Part shown: positions 47,970-57,659 of the stretch, one piece after another
How the letters are laid out: each line of letters opens with the position of its first letter
Numbering within the stretch: the stretch's first letter is position 1
NCBI GenBank assembly: GCA_963789825.1
Contig: CAWBME010000007.1
Location: forward strand, 248,001-312,000
DNA length: 64,000 nucleotides
From: PFL42 sp963789825
Lineage (GTDB): Bacteria > Chloroflexota > Anaerolineae > Anaerolineales > E44-bin32
Direction: 5' to 3'
Translations under genes and position numbers: made by a program
The notes under the pieces: model-generated
Told to the model about the DNA's origin: nothing
The model's database searches: none
Seen by the model: only the letters and a program-made list of their open reading frames with translations

Positions 47970-48449
47970 ATGAAGGGCAACCCGAAGATCCTCGAAGCAC
48001 TCAACATGCTGCTGGCTGACGAACTGACGGCCATCAGCCAGTATATGGTTCACTCCGAGATGTGTGCCAACTGGGGATACGACAAGCTGCATGAGGGGAT
48101 CGAGAAACGGGCGATCGACGAGATGCACCACGCCGAATACCTGATCGCCCGGATCATCTTCCTGGAAGGCACCCCCATTGTGTCCAAGCTCAACCCGATG
48201 AAGATCGGCACCACGGTAGTGCAGATGGTGAACTATGATCTCGAGGCGGAGCTCGGCGCCATCAAGGCCTACAACAGCGCCATCGGCCTGGCCCATGAAG
48301 TCGCCGACCAGGCTACCGTCGACCTGCTGATCAAGATCCTCAAGGACGAGGAGGCCCACGGAGACTGGGCCGAGATCCAACTCAGCCAGGTTGAGCAGAT
48401 GGGGCTCGAGAACTACCTCTCCGTCCAGGTGGGCGGCGCTGCCTCCTGA
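47970..48449 (+). CDS. bfr: Bacterioferritin
   Basis: 159-residue four-helix iron-storage protein. The start MKGNPKILEALNMLLADELTAISQYMVH matches Bfr. Ferroxidase ligands are present: Glu in ADELTA, Glu and His in DEMHHAE, Glu in DLEAELGA, and Glu and His in DEEAHGDW. The Met of AIDEM fits the haem-ligand position at subunit dimers. An AAGGAG site precedes the ATG. It should oxidise and store iron and limit oxidative damage. Confidence 0.95.
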   Translation: MKGNPKILEALNMLLADELTAISQYMVHSEMCANWGYDKLHEGIEKRAIDEMHHAEYLIARIIFLEGTPIVSKLNPMKIGTTVVQMVNYDLEAELGAIKAYNSAIGLAHEVADQATVDLLIKILKDEEAHGDWAEIQLSQVEQMGLENYLSVQVGGAAS

Positions 48450-48505
48450 CCGGGCTTGATCCGATCGCCGGGCCCAGCGCCAACTCGACCTCGCGAACTT
48501 CTCCT

Positions 48506-49910
48506 TTGGGCCTCTCGTCGTTGAGAGTTCGCGCACGCTCTCTGCCGGTCAACCCGGCTGTCCCAGCCTCCCGCAACCATGCGGGACGGCGATGGCCGCG
48601 CCTCGGGCTGACGATGGCGCTCGCCTTCATGGCTGCATGCAGCCACTTGCCCCAGGCTGTCTCACCGCCGGTGACTCCTTCACCGCTCGCCCCGGCTGTG
48701 GCGTTGCGCGCAACCGGCACTCCTGCATTGGCCATCGACTTCTCCTCAGTCGTGGTCGCAGCCGGAAGTCCGGGCCAGACGACCGTTCTGGGCTTGATCT
48801 CTAACCGATCCGGTCAGGCCGTTGACGACCTGCGCATCCGCGTCTCGCTGCTCGACCGCAGCGGCAGGCGCCTCGGTCAACGGGAGATCGCTCCCGCCCT
48901 CACACAGCTGGATGCAGCCGATGTCTCGCCCTTTGCGGCGACGTTTCCGGTCAGGCGCGAATCGGGGATGCGCGCCTCTGCGGAGCTTGTGCAGTACCGC
49001 ACAGCGAGCATCTGCAAATACGCCCCTGCAAGCCGAGATCGTGCAGATGGAGCAGTTGCCCGATGGGTCCACTGCGCTGCTGGGCCGGCTGACCAATCCG
49101 GGCGGCTCCACTGTCCGCGTGCGCGAGCTGGCCGTGCTGGCGCTCGACGCCCAGGGCCTCCCGACAGGCCTGCTTCCCTGGAGCGCCGGCCCGATCCGTA
49201 TTGGACCGCGCGGATCCCAGCCGTTTGTCGCCATCGGGCCAGCGCACGATACGGCCAAGGCCCACATCGCCTATGCGCGCGCCGAGGTCGAGACCGGCGA
49301 ACGCCGGATGGACATGCGATTCGCCGCCGGTCCGGACCTGCACGCCACGAGCCAGGGGGAATGGTTCATCACCGGCGCCCTGGAGAACCTGGGCTCCCGG
49401 CCAGCGTGGGGTCAGGCCGCTTTGCGGCTCGAGCTCGACCAGCGGCTCCTCGGGCTCGCCCAAGTGCGCTTCGCCTTGCCGCTCACTCCGGGCGAGATCC
49501 GCCCGTTTTCCGTGCGCATGCCGCCCCTGTTCGGCCCGCTTCCAGCCTCCCTTGACCCAGCGGAGCTGGGGTTGGGCGGCAAACCAGAATCCTGGCCCGC
49601 CTCGTCCGGCGAAGCGGCGCTGGTGCTGCTCGACATCCAGGTCGAGAGCTTCGAGTTCACGGGCAGCCGGGCGTTCCTCCGGGGTCGCGTGGCCAATCCG
49701 ACCGCCAACGCTGTCGCCAATCCCACCGTATTCGCCGCCGTACGGTCGACCGAGGGAAAAGTCCTTGGCGCATTCTCGCAGGTCCTGGCGCCCGAGCTGC
49801 CACCCTCCGGAGAGCAAGCCTTCACCCTGTCCATCGATCTCCCCGCCCAGACGACGCCGGCGATGGCGGAGTATGATCTGAGGGCGCTGGGCGTCGAGGT
49901 GGAGGACTAG
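48506..49910 (+). CDS. Unknown lipoprotein (frameshifted)
   Basis: Not recognised. A basic N-terminus with hydrophobic stretch and lipobox-like FMAAC leads to beta-rich repeats with PGQTTVLGLISNRSGQAVDDLRIRVSLLD. A +1 base near 49010 shifts to a second part with ALLGRLTNPGGSTVRVRELAV, FITGALENLGSRPAWGQAALRL and FLRGRVANPTANAVANPTVFAAV. Each unit is of the FxxG-xxxN type found in FxLYD/CARDB-like sandwich domains that occur outside the cell. The start is uncertain (TTG 48506 or inside). The stop TAG at 49908 is part of the CTAG end of a repeat. Confidence 0.7.
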
Positions 49911-50164
49911 CAGGCTGCCGGGAGACTCCGTGTTATCGTCCAACCCTCTCCCCCAGCCCCTCCCCCTGCATGAGCCGACATCCGCGAGCACACGTGTCCC
50001 GCAAGGGAAGGGGTCGATATTCCTGGGGGGTGGCGGGAGCCAAGCTCCCGCCACCCCCCAGGATCTTATTCCCCCTCTCCGCCACGGTTCATGACGTGCC
50101 CGTGCGCCGTCCTCGGGGAGGGGGTCAGGGGGTGAGGTCAACACGTTCTTCACCAAGCTCCTAG
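49907..50164 (-). repeat. CTAG-bounded MITE-like repeat, copy 1 (inverted)
   Basis: 258 bp from CTAG to CTAG. Ends are CTAGCAGGCTGC (left) and CAAGCTCCTAG (right), an imperfect inverted repeat. The core carries a long hairpin, GGGTGGCGGGAGCC / its complement GGCTCCCGCCACCC, and the strings CCCTTCCCTTGCGGG and CTGCATGAGCCGACATC found in the other copies. There is no coding capacity. It separates the lipoprotein gene from the pdh operon. Confidence 0.85.
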
Positions 50165-50226
50165 TGAGGTTTGCGCCGACCTCCCTGCGGGATGGTGCGC
50201 GATCGGGTCAGCAAGCCAGGGCGGTC

Positions 50227-50235
50227 TGATATAAT
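50227..50235 (+). promoter_or_regulatory. Extended -10 promoter of the pdh operon
   Basis: TGATATAAT (TGnTATAAT form) lies 111 bp before pdhA. The leader contains no recognised element. Confidence 0.55.
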
Positions 50236-50346
50236 CCTTGATTGCCCCGGCTCACGGGGCAGTGCCTTGCCAGAGGACAGCCGCACATCCTGCCCAGGGG
50301 CCGAGGGCAGGCGCTTCCCTACCGTGTGCCGCGATGAGGAACATAC

Positions 50347-51306
50347 ATGGACAAGACAGAACTGCTGCGTATGTACCGCGAGATGGTCGTGGTGCGTCGG
50401 TTGGAGGAACGCTCGGCTGAGCTCTACCAGCAGGGAAAGATCGGGGGGTTCCTTCATCTGTACATCGGACAGGAAGCGGTCTGCACCGGACTGATCGCTG
50501 CCCGCCGCCCGGAAGATCGCGTGATTACCGCCTACCGCGACCACGGCGTTGCCATCTCCTGCGGCCTCTCGGTGCGCGAGGTGATGGCGGAGCTGCTGGG
50601 AAAGGTCACCGGCTGCTCGAAGGGCATGGGTGGCTCGATGCACCTGGCAGACGTCAAGCGCAACTTCTGGGGCGGGCATGCCATCGTCGGGGCCCACCTG
50701 CCGCTGGCGGCTGGCATGGCGCTCGCCGACCAGATGCAGGGCCAGGCGGCGGTCACGATTTGCATGTTCGGCGATGGCGCCACGAACATCGGCTATTTCC
50801 ATGAGTCGCTCAACCTATCGATGGTCTGGAAGCTGCCCGTGCTGTGGGTGTGCGAGAACAACATGTACGGCATGGGCACGGCGGTGGAGCGAGCCTCAGC
50901 GGTCAGCGAGATCCGCCAGAAGGCCGATGGGTTCGGGATGCCGAACGGGCGCGTCGAAGGCATGGACGTGCTTGAGGTGCGGCGGGCGGCGGAGCAGGCC
51001 CTGGCGCAGGTGCGCGGGCAGGGGCCCTTCCTGCTCGAAGTGGCTACCTACCGCTTCCGCGGCCACTCGATGGGCGACCCCGAGCGCTACCGCACCCCGG
51101 ATGAGATCAAGAAGTGGCAGGAAGACGATCCGATTGGCATCTTCCGCCGCCACCTGGTCGAGGGCAAGACAGCCACGACACCGGAGCTGGATGCGCTCGA
51201 TGCCAGCGCCGAGGAGGAAGTGGAAGATGCCATCCGATTCGCCGAGGAGAGCCCTGAGCCTGGCCCGGAGCTGGTCTTCCCCGATGTTCAGGCACAGGTG
51301 AGGTGA
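50347..51306 (+). CDS. pdhA: 2-oxoacid (pyruvate) dehydrogenase E1 alpha
   Basis: 319-residue thiamine diphosphate-dependent alpha subunit. ThDP/Mg binding motif GDGATNIGYFHESLN is followed by WVCENNMYG. The active-site and phosphorylation-loop region is TYRFRGHSMGDPERYRTPDE. The C-terminus is complete. With the next gene it decarboxylates a 2-oxoacid and passes the acyl group to E2. The residues do not separate pyruvate from acetoin or branched-chain substrates with certainty; the YRFRGHSMGDPERYR form fits pyruvate or acetoin types. The beta-subunit gene follows after 3 bp. Confidence 0.92.
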   Translation: MDKTELLRMYREMVVVRRLEERSAELYQQGKIGGFLHLYIGQEAVCTGLIAARRPEDRVITAYRDHGVAISCGLSVREVMAELLGKVTGCSKGMGGSMHLADVKRNFWGGHAIVGAHLPLAAGMALADQMQGQAAVTICMFGDGATNIGYFHESLNLSMVWKLPVLWVCENNMYGMGTAVERASAVSEIRQKADGFGMPNGRVEGMDVLEVRRAAEQALAQVRGQGPFLLEVATYRFRGHSMGDPERYRTPDEIKKWQEDDPIGIFRRHLVEGKTATTPELDALDASAEEEVEDAIRFAEESPEPGPELVFPDVQAQVR

Positions 51307-51309
51307 CCC

Positions 51310-52281
51310 ATGGCCGTGCTGACGATGCGCGAGGCGATCTCGCAGGCGCTGTGGGAGGAGATGGAGCGCGATCGGCGCGTCTTCATCCTGGGCGAAGAGG
51401 TCGGGGTCTGGGGAGGCACGTATGCCGTCACCAAAGGCTTCTACGATCATTTCGGCGCGGAGCGCGTGCGTGACACTCCGATCGCCGAGGGGGTAATCGT
51501 CGGCGCCGCCAACGGTGCGGCGCTGGCCGGGCTGCGGCCGGTCGCCGAGCTGATGACCATCAACTTCGCCTTCCTGGCGATGGATCAGATCGTCAACCAC
51601 TCCGCCAAGCTCGGGGCGATGTTCGGCGGACAGATGAGTGTGCCGATCGTGATCCGCGCCGTCGGCGGGGGCGGACGTCAACTGGGCGCAACCCACTCCC
51701 AGACCCCGGACGTGGTCTTCGCCCACTTCCCTGGACTGAATGTGATCGCTCCGGGCACACCGGCCGACGCCAAGGGCTTGCTCAAGGCTGCCATCCGCAG
51801 CGGCGAGCCGACGATGTTCATCGAACATGCCACGCTGTATCAGGCGCGCGGCGAAGTGCCGGAGGGTGACTTCACCGAGCCGATCGGGGTTTCCAAGATC
51901 CAGCGGCCCGGCCGCGATGTGACCATTGTCTCGTATTCCAAGATGCTCCAGGTGTCGCTACAGGCGGCGGACAAGCTGGCCAAAGAGGGCATCGAGGCCG
52001 AGATCGTCGACTTGCGCACACTGCGTCCGCTGGACATGGGACCCATCGTCGAGTCGTTCCGAAAGACCAATCGGGCGGTGATTGCCGAGGAGGGCTGGGT
52101 GTCCTACGGGATCGGCGCCGAGGTGACCGCCCGACTCTACGAACAGGCCTTCGACTACGTGGACGCCCCGATCCGACGCGTCGGCCAGAAGGAAGTCGGC
52201 CTTCCCTACAACCGGCGCCTGGAGCAGATGGCCCTGCCGCAAGAAGAGGATGTTATTGCGGCGGTGAAGGCGGTGCTGTGA
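51310..52281 (+). CDS. pdhB: 2-oxoacid (pyruvate) dehydrogenase E1 beta
   Basis: 323-residue transketolase-fold beta subunit. It has MREAISQALWEEMERDRRVFILGEEVG at the N-terminus, FYDHFGAERVRDTPIAEG, the conserved METHIONINE/Phe pocket region (MTINFAFLAMDQIVN), GGGGRQLGATHSQ and the C-terminal PYNRRLEQMALPQEEDV. It completes the E1 heterotetramer. The stop overlaps the E2 start as TGATG at 52279-52283. Confidence 0.94.
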   Translation: MAVLTMREAISQALWEEMERDRRVFILGEEVGVWGGTYAVTKGFYDHFGAERVRDTPIAEGVIVGAANGAALAGLRPVAELMTINFAFLAMDQIVNHSAKLGAMFGGQMSVPIVIRAVGGGGRQLGATHSQTPDVVFAHFPGLNVIAPGTPADAKGLLKAAIRSGEPTMFIEHATLYQARGEVPEGDFTEPIGVSKIQRPGRDVTIVSYSKMLQVSLQAADKLAKEGIEAEIVDLRTLRPLDMGPIVESFRKTNRAVIAEEGWVSYGIGAEVTARLYEQAFDYVDAPIRRVGQKEVGLPYNRRLEQMALPQEEDVIAAVKAVL

Positions 52282-53505
52282 TGGCGACCGTCGTGGCGAT
52301 GCCCAAGCTCGGTTTCGACATGGCCGAGGGCTTGCTGGTGCGCTGGGTGAAGCGCGAGGGCGAACCGGTTGAGAAGGGCGAGATCCTGGCCGAGATCGAG
52401 ACAGACAAGGCGACCGTCGAGGTGGAAGCCACGCGCGGCGGTGTGCTGCGCAGCCAGGTGGTAGCGGAGAAGACCAGCGTACCGGTCGGGGCGCCGATCG
52501 CCGTGCTCGGCACGGCCGATGAGCCGATCGACCTGCAGGCCTTGCTGGGGGAACCCGCGGCCTCCGCCTCGCCGGCGGTGCCGGCGGCTGCGCCCATTGC
52601 GCCCGCCGCCCCCTTTCCAGCCGCCGCACCGGCCGCAGACGATGAAGGGCCGGTCAGGGCCTCTCCCCTCGCGCGGCGCCTCGCCGCCGAGCGTGGGCTG
52701 AGGCTGGCCGGCCTTCGCGGATCGGGTCCGGGAGGCCGAATCACCAAGCGCGACGTGGAAGCGGCCGCCGTCGACGCCTCGCGCCCATCGGCCGCTGCCG
52801 GACGCAGCCCATCCCCAGCGATCAAGGCGGAGCGCATCGCGCTGACCAAGCTGCGCGGCGCCATCGGCCGACGCATGCAGACCTCCAAGCAGCAGGCGCC
52901 CCACTTCTACCTGACCAGCGACCTGGACGCGGGCCCGTTGATGGACCTGCGCACGGAGTTGAATGCCTTGCTGCCCGAGGCAGAGAAGCTTTCGGTCAAC
53001 GACTTCCTCATCAAGGCAGCTGCCCTGGCGCTGGGTGAGGTTCCCTCCCTGAATGCCTCGCTGGAAGGCGACAGCATCCTGCGGCATGGAGAGATCCACA
53101 TCGGAGTGGCAGTCGCCACCGAAAGCGGACTGCTCACCGTCGTTGCCCGCCAGGCGGATCGCCGCCCACTCTCCGAGTTGGCACAGGACGTCCGGCGGAT
53201 CGCCGGACGAGCGCGCGAGGGTCGAGTCCGTCCCGAGGACATCGAGGGGGCGACGTTCACCATCTCCAACTTGGGCATGTTCGAGATCGAGCACTTCGCT
53301 GCCATCATCAACCCGCCGGAAGCCGCCATCTTGGCCGTCGGGGCCGTGCGCCAGGTCCCCATCGTGCGCGATGGGGCAATCGTCCCCGGACGGCGAATGA
53401 AGGTGACGCTTTCCGCCGACCACCGGGTGACCGACGGCGCGGAGGGGCGCGCTTCTGCAGGCGCTGCGCCAGCGGATCGAACACCCGCTGCAGCTGGTGC
53501 TCTAG
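52281..53505 (+). CDS. pdhC: 2-oxoacid dehydrogenase E2 acyltransferase (frameshifted near the end)
   Basis: E2 core subunit. One lipoyl domain (about 1-78) has the modified lysine in EIETDKATVE. An Ala/Pro linker leads to a peripheral-subunit-binding domain (ASPLARRLAAERGLRLAGLRG). The catalytic domain ends with DHRVTDGAEG at the acetyltransferase His. Near 53450 the frame shifts by net +1. The restored frame gives LQALRQRIEHPLQLVL and the stop TAG at 53503-53505, which is the usual E2 ending. That TAG is the first part of a repeat element. The ATG at 52281 is used; GTG 52278 is an alternative. No E3 gene follows. Confidence 0.92.
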
Positions 53506-53742
53506 CAGGCTGCTGAAAGACGTACTTTCGACCTCACCCCCGCCCCTCGCGGACGGCGCACGGGATCGGCATGAACCGTGGCGGAGAGGGGAACAGGATC
53601 CTGGGGTGGGGGAGCTGGCTCCCCCCACCCCCAGGAATATCCACCCCTTCCCCTGCGGGACTCGTGAGTGCGGAAGTCGGCTCATGCAGGGGGAGGGCTA
53701 GCGGAGAGGGTTGGACGATCACACGTTTTTTTCGCAGCCTGC
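53502..53742 (+). repeat. CTAG-bounded MITE-like repeat, copy 2
   Basis: About 241 bp. The left end CTAGCAGGCTGCTGAAA and right end TTTCGCAGCCTGC are inverted copies. The CTAG is missing on the right. The core is as in the other copies (ATGAACCGTGGCGGAGAGG, GGAATATC, CCTTCCCCTGCGGGA, GGCTCATGCAGGGGGAGG). The left CTAG contains the stop codon of the E2 gene. Confidence 0.82.
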
Positions 53743-54092
53743 AACCACCGCGAGCTGCGGCACAGAAACCCGTCTCATCCCCCGCCCCTCGTGCACACCC
53801 GGCGCATGCGAGGGGCTGTCTGCTTCCAGCGCCTGGGCACGCCAAGCGGCCGTGTGGATCATGGGATGGGGTGGAGAAGCCTCAGGGGTGGCTGGCGGGG
53901 GCTTGGTTAGAGGTCGATGGAAGGCAACGCCATCCTTCCCAAGCCCCCAGGGGAGGAGCCACCCAGGGAGTTGAGAGGTGCGGTCTCATTCTGGTCTGCT
54001 GCCCCCGGTGCGCCTGAGCATCCCTGGGGCGCCCCCCGGCCTTTCGCAGCACTCCGGCTTGGGGTATACAATTCTCCCAGGAGAGCGAGGTC
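53743..54092. other. Gene-free stretch
   Basis: About 350 bp between the repeat and the receiver gene. It has a TATACAAT sequence near 54065, a possible -10 box for the receiver gene, and an AGGAG site before its ATG. Nothing else is apparent. Confidence 0.5.
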
Positions 54093-54464
54093 ATGGCCAA
54101 ACGGATCCTAGTCGTTGATGACGAGCCGGACACGCTGGGGCTGATCGAGCTCACGCTGTCGACCGCCAGCTACGATGTGCGCACCGCCTTCGACGGCAAG
54201 ACCGCTCTCGCCCTGCTGAGTCAGGAGCCCTTCGACCTGCTGTTGCTGGACATCATGATGCCGGGCCTCTCCGGCTTCGAGGTCGTGGAGCAGCTTCAAG
54301 CCGGATCCTCTCCAGTTCCGCCGCTCGTCTTCCTCACCGCCAAGAACCGCCCCGAAGACCGCGAGCAGGGCAACGCGTTGGGGGCACGAGCCTATCTGGT
54401 CAAGCCGACGACTCGCGGGCAGCTGCTCGACGTGATCCAACAGGTGCTGGGGGAGCCCGCCTGA
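54093..54464 (+). CDS. Single-domain response regulator
   Basis: 123-residue receiver with VVDDEPD, phosphoacceptor Asp53 (LLLLDIMMPGLSGFEV), the Thr in VFLTAKN and Lys in YLVKPT. There is no output domain. It overlaps the start of the following unknown gene by 4 bp, so the two probably act together. No kinase is adjacent. Confidence 0.88.
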   Translation: MAKRILVVDDEPDTLGLIELTLSTASYDVRTAFDGKTALALLSQEPFDLLLLDIMMPGLSGFEVVEQLQAGSSPVPPLVFLTAKNRPEDREQGNALGARAYLVKPTTRGQLLDVIQQVLGEPA

Positions 54465-55039
54465 TCCACTCCACCTCCGACGTCCTGCACCAAGCCGAAG
54501 CCCTGATCGAGGACCTCGAGGCCTTCCTGCTTTCCGACCAGGTGTTCTGGCCCAAACACAGCGCAACCGGTAGCACGAGCCCCTTCGATCTGTCGCTCGG
54601 CCAGGCCCTGCTGGTCCACGATGCCTTACTGGCCCATGCACGAACCTCGACGCCTGCCGATTCCGCTCGCCTGGATCAAGCTGCGCAGGCGATCGGCTCG
54701 ATCCTGCGTCGCTGGGCAGCCGCCGCGTCGCGCAAGGCTGAGGCCGAACTCCCCCAGCGCCTGAACCTGTGGCAGGCGTATCTGGAGGAGATTCAGGAGG
54801 GGCAGGCGAGCGCCGGCGAGTATGCCCACCAGGTGCGCAACCGGGTGATCGCCGAGCGGCTGCTCCCGATGGTGGCGCCGGTTCCCTCGGAACAGGAGCA
54901 GCGTCTGCAGGTGCTCGATCGGTCGCTGCAGGGGATCTTCCAACCCGGCGGATTTGCCTGGGAGGCAGGGCTCGTCTCGGCGTACCGGCAGCCTCAGTTC
55001 TGGTTCCTGTACGGCGGTATCCGCCCATCATCGGCGTGA
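54461..55039 (+). CDS. Unknown protein coupled to a receiver
   Basis: About 192 residues, not recognised. The frame has protein character from IHSTSDVLHQAEALIEDLEAF, immediately after the receiver stop, but the only possible start there is a CTG at 54461 (CTGA overlap). The next accepted start is GTG at 54542, which would lose 27 residues. The sequence is helical, with LGQALLVHDALLAHART, RLNLWQAYLEEIQEGQASAG and EYAHQVRNRVIAERLLPM. It ends in an aromatic block (PQFWFLYGGIRPSSA). Either CTG is used or an ATG was lost by a sequence error. Confidence 0.62.
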   Translation: MIHSTSDVLHQAEALIEDLEAFLLSDQVFWPKHSATGSTSPFDLSLGQALLVHDALLAHARTSTPADSARLDQAAQAIGSILRRWAAAASRKAEAELPQRLNLWQAYLEEIQEGQASAGEYAHQVRNRVIAERLLPMVAPVPSEQEQRLQVLDRSLQGIFQPGGFAWEAGLVSAYRQPQFWFLYGGIRPSSA

Positions 55040-55095
55040 GGCACTTTCCCCACCTTGGCCGCCCTTTGCGCAAGGCGCCACTCGCGCCGGACAAG

Positions 55096-55125
55096 CAGGG
55101 CGCCGGGAAGATCCCCGGCGCCCTG
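55096..55125. terminator. Terminator hairpin between convergent genes
   Basis: 12-bp stem CAGGGCGCCGGG / CCCGGCGCCCTG with loop AAGATC. It separates the unknown gene and rny. Confidence 0.65.
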
Positions 55126-55166
55126 AACGATGGGTATGCTCCCGCCGGCCGATGCCGGCGCATCGT

Positions 55167-56705
55167 CTACTTGGCGTAGTCGACGGCGCGTGTCTCCCGG
55201 ATGACGGTGACCTTGATCTGGCCGGGATACTGCATGCCCTCTTCGATCTTCTTGGCCACGTTGCGTGCCAGGCGCGTGGCGTCCAGGTCGTCGATCTCCT
55301 CCGGGAGCACGATCACCCGAATCTCCCTGCCTGCCTGCAGTGCGTAGCTCTGCGACACGCCGCCGAACGAATTGGCGATGTCTTCCAGGCCCTTGACGCG
55401 CTTGATGTACTGTTCGAGGTTCTCGCGCCGCGCCCCCGGACGGGCGCCGCTGATGGCGTCCGCCGATTCGACGATCACTGCCTCGACGGATTCCTGATCG
55501 ACCTCATGGTGATGCGAGCCGACGATGTTGACCACCGCCGGGCTCACCCCATGCCGGCGGCAGAAGTCGGCGCCGATCGAAGCATGGGTGCCCTCGACCT
55601 CGTGGTCCATGGCTTTGCCCAGGTCATGCAGCAAGCCGCCGGCTTTGCACACCTGGGTGTCCGCTCCGAGCTCGGCGGCGATCACGCTGGCCAGCTGGGC
55701 ACACTCGACGGCATGTGCCAACTGGTTCTGGCCGTAGGAGGTGCGGAACTTGAGTCGGCCGAGCTTCTTGATGATCTCCGGGTGCAGGCCGGGGACGCCA
55801 GCTTCGAACGCCGCCCGCTCCCCCTCCTGCACGATCACCTTGTCCACATCCAGGCGGACGGTTTCGACGATCTTCTCGATGTATGCCGGATGGATCCGGC
55901 CGTCCTCGACCAGCCGTTCCATCGCCCGCCGGGCCACTTCGCGCCGGACCGGATCGAAGGAGGAGATGGTGACCGCCTCCGGCGTGTCGTCGACGACCAC
56001 GTCCACTCCCGCCGCCTGTTCGAAGGCACGGATGTTGCGCCCATTGCGGCCGATGATGCGCCCCTTGAGCTCGTCCGAGGGTAACGGGACGACGGTCACG
56101 GTGACTTCGGCCACGTGCTCGGAGGCGACGCGCTGGATGGCGTCGGCGATCAGCTCGCGCGCCCGGCGGTCCCCTTCAGCCTGCGCCTCCTCTTCGATCT
56201 GGCGGATGATGCGCACCATGTCGTTGCGCGACTCACGCTCGACTTCCGCCAGGAGGTGCGCCTTGGCATCCTCGAGGGTCATGCCCGAGACGCGCTGCAG
56301 CTCGGCCAGCGTGTCGGCGTAGAGCTGTTCGATGTCGTTGGCGCGCTTGTCGAGCGCGCTCTGACGCTTGTTGAACGCCTGATCCCGCTTCTCGATCTGG
56401 TCCACCCGCCGATCCAGCTCGGCGCGCCGCCGCTGCAACCGCTCATCCTCGCGGCTGATATCTCCCCGGCGGCGGGAAGCATCGGCCTCGCTCTCATCCC
56501 GGATCTTGATGGCGTCCGATCTGGCCTGCAACTCGATCTCGCGGGCCCTGGTGCGCGCCAGTTCCGTCAGCCGCGCGGCCTCGTCGGCGCGGTCTCTGCC
56601 CTCGCGCTTCGCCTGCTGGTGGCGGACGAAGTAACCGATCGCCAGGCCGATCGCCAGGGCGACCACGATGCCTACAACCAGGAGCACAATGGGATTGGTC
56701 AACAT
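55167..56705 (-). CDS. rny: Ribonuclease Y
   Basis: 512-residue membrane-bound endoribonuclease that initiates mRNA decay. The N-terminal helix (PIVLLVVGIVVALAIGLAIGYF) anchors it. A long coiled coil follows (about 35-200, rich in Arg/Glu/Ala). The KH domain has LKGRIIGRNGRNIRAFE. The HD domain has LLHDLGKAMDHEVEGTHASIG and later VNIVGSHHHEVD. The C-terminal block (RVKGLEDIANSFGGV to IKVTVIRETRAVDYAK) is standard. It overlaps the recX end by 7 bp. Confidence 0.96.
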   Translation of the reverse strand: MLTNPIVLLVVGIVVALAIGLAIGYFVRHQQAKREGRDRADEAARLTELARTRAREIELQARSDAIKIRDESEADASRRRGDISREDERLQRRRAELDRRVDQIEKRDQAFNKRQSALDKRANDIEQLYADTLAELQRVSGMTLEDAKAHLLAEVERESRNDMVRIIRQIEEEAQAEGDRRARELIADAIQRVASEHVAEVTVTVVPLPSDELKGRIIGRNGRNIRAFEQAAGVDVVVDDTPEAVTISSFDPVRREVARRAMERLVEDGRIHPAYIEKIVETVRLDVDKVIVQEGERAAFEAGVPGLHPEIIKKLGRLKFRTSYGQNQLAHAVECAQLASVIAAELGADTQVCKAGGLLHDLGKAMDHEVEGTHASIGADFCRRHGVSPAVVNIVGSHHHEVDQESVEAVIVESADAISGARPGARRENLEQYIKRVKGLEDIANSFGGVSQSYALQAGREIRVIVLPEEIDDLDATRLARNVAKKIEEGMQYPGQIKVTVIRETRAVDYAK

Positions 56706-57412
56706 TCCGTGTCAGTCTCCTCGCCTCCCCCGGCCATCTCTTCCCACAGGCGACGGGCCGTGAAGGCGCTTGTTGTGTAGTCGAAGCCCCGCCGCATCAG
56801 GTGGCTGGCCAGCCGGCGTTGGAACTCCTCCGCCTCCGCGGAGGACCAGCGCCTGGCCGCCTTGCGTCCCGCTTCGGCAGCGGCAGCTTCGTCGTCATGC
56901 CCGGCGAGGGCGGCTTCGATCTGCTCCGGCGCCACACCCTTCCGCCGCAGTTCGACACGCAGCGCCCATGCGCTGCGCGGCCGGAACACTCGCCGGTTCT
57001 CCACCCAGGCATCGGCAAAGGCGCGGTCGTCCAGCCATCCCCGGGTTCTCAGCCGCTCCAGCACCTGGTTCTGCTGGGTGGCCGTCAGTTGTCGTTTGCG
57101 CAGCCCCTGTTTGATCTCGCTTTCCGAACGGGGCCTGCGGGCAATCTGGCCGTACGCCCAGCGCACGGCGCGCTCCACCTGGTCTTCGCCCTGCAGCTGG
57201 GCCACATGCTGCTCGTCCAGCACCTGGCCCACCCCCAGCCGGCCGGCCAGGGTCGCGTCCAGCTCCAGCCCCTCGCCGCCCACCAAACGGACGTGCACCC
57301 GGTCCTTGCGGCGGCGGTCAGGGGTGATCGAGCGGATGACCCGGGTCACTGCAACAGCACCACCGACAAACGCAATGGCCGCGACCGAACGTTCTGGCCA
57401 CGGCCTGAACAA
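56699..57412 (-). CDS. recX: RecX regulator of RecA
   Basis: Up to 237 residues. The three-helix repeats of RecX are visible: RWAYGQIARRPRSESEIKQGLRKR, then LERLRTRGWLDDRAFADAWVENR, then RVELRRKGVAPEQIEAAL and the final SHLMRRGFDYTTSAF. RecX binds and restrains the RecA filament. The real start may be GTG at 57349 (VTRVIRSITPDRRRKDRVHV), since RecX N-termini in related bacteria look like that. The gene lies after recA on the same strand. Confidence 0.9.
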   Translation of the reverse strand: MFRPWPERSVAAIAFVGGAVAVTRVIRSITPDRRRKDRVHVRLVGGEGLELDATLAGRLGVGQVLDEQHVAQLQGEDQVERAVRWAYGQIARRPRSESEIKQGLRKRQLTATQQNQVLERLRTRGWLDDRAFADAWVENRRVFRPRSAWALRVELRRKGVAPEQIEAALAGHDDEAAAAEAGRKAARRWSSAEAEEFQRRLASHLMRRGFDYTTSAFTARRLWEEMAGGGEETDTEC

Positions 57413-57659
57413 CAGGTACCGCCCGAGTTACGACACGAGAATGGCCGCCGCTTCGCACACACTACGCAGGCGAAGGCTGACGATACCGGCTAAGGCGCTT
57501 GCCGCTGCAGTCTTGCTCTACGCCTCGCTAGCTCTCCTCATCCGAGCGATCTTCCAGACGGAGCCAATTCTCTGTCCAAGCATGGTTGTCAGGCTATGGC
57601 CGCACCCTGCCCTGCATCTTCGCGTGCAGCCCTGGTTCTCAGTCCTAGTATTCTACCGC

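Noticed and set aside
49907..50164. Rho-independent terminator of the lipoprotein gene
   Set aside because: The hairpin is part of a longer element found three times with set ends, so it is better described as a repeat, although it may also stop transcription.
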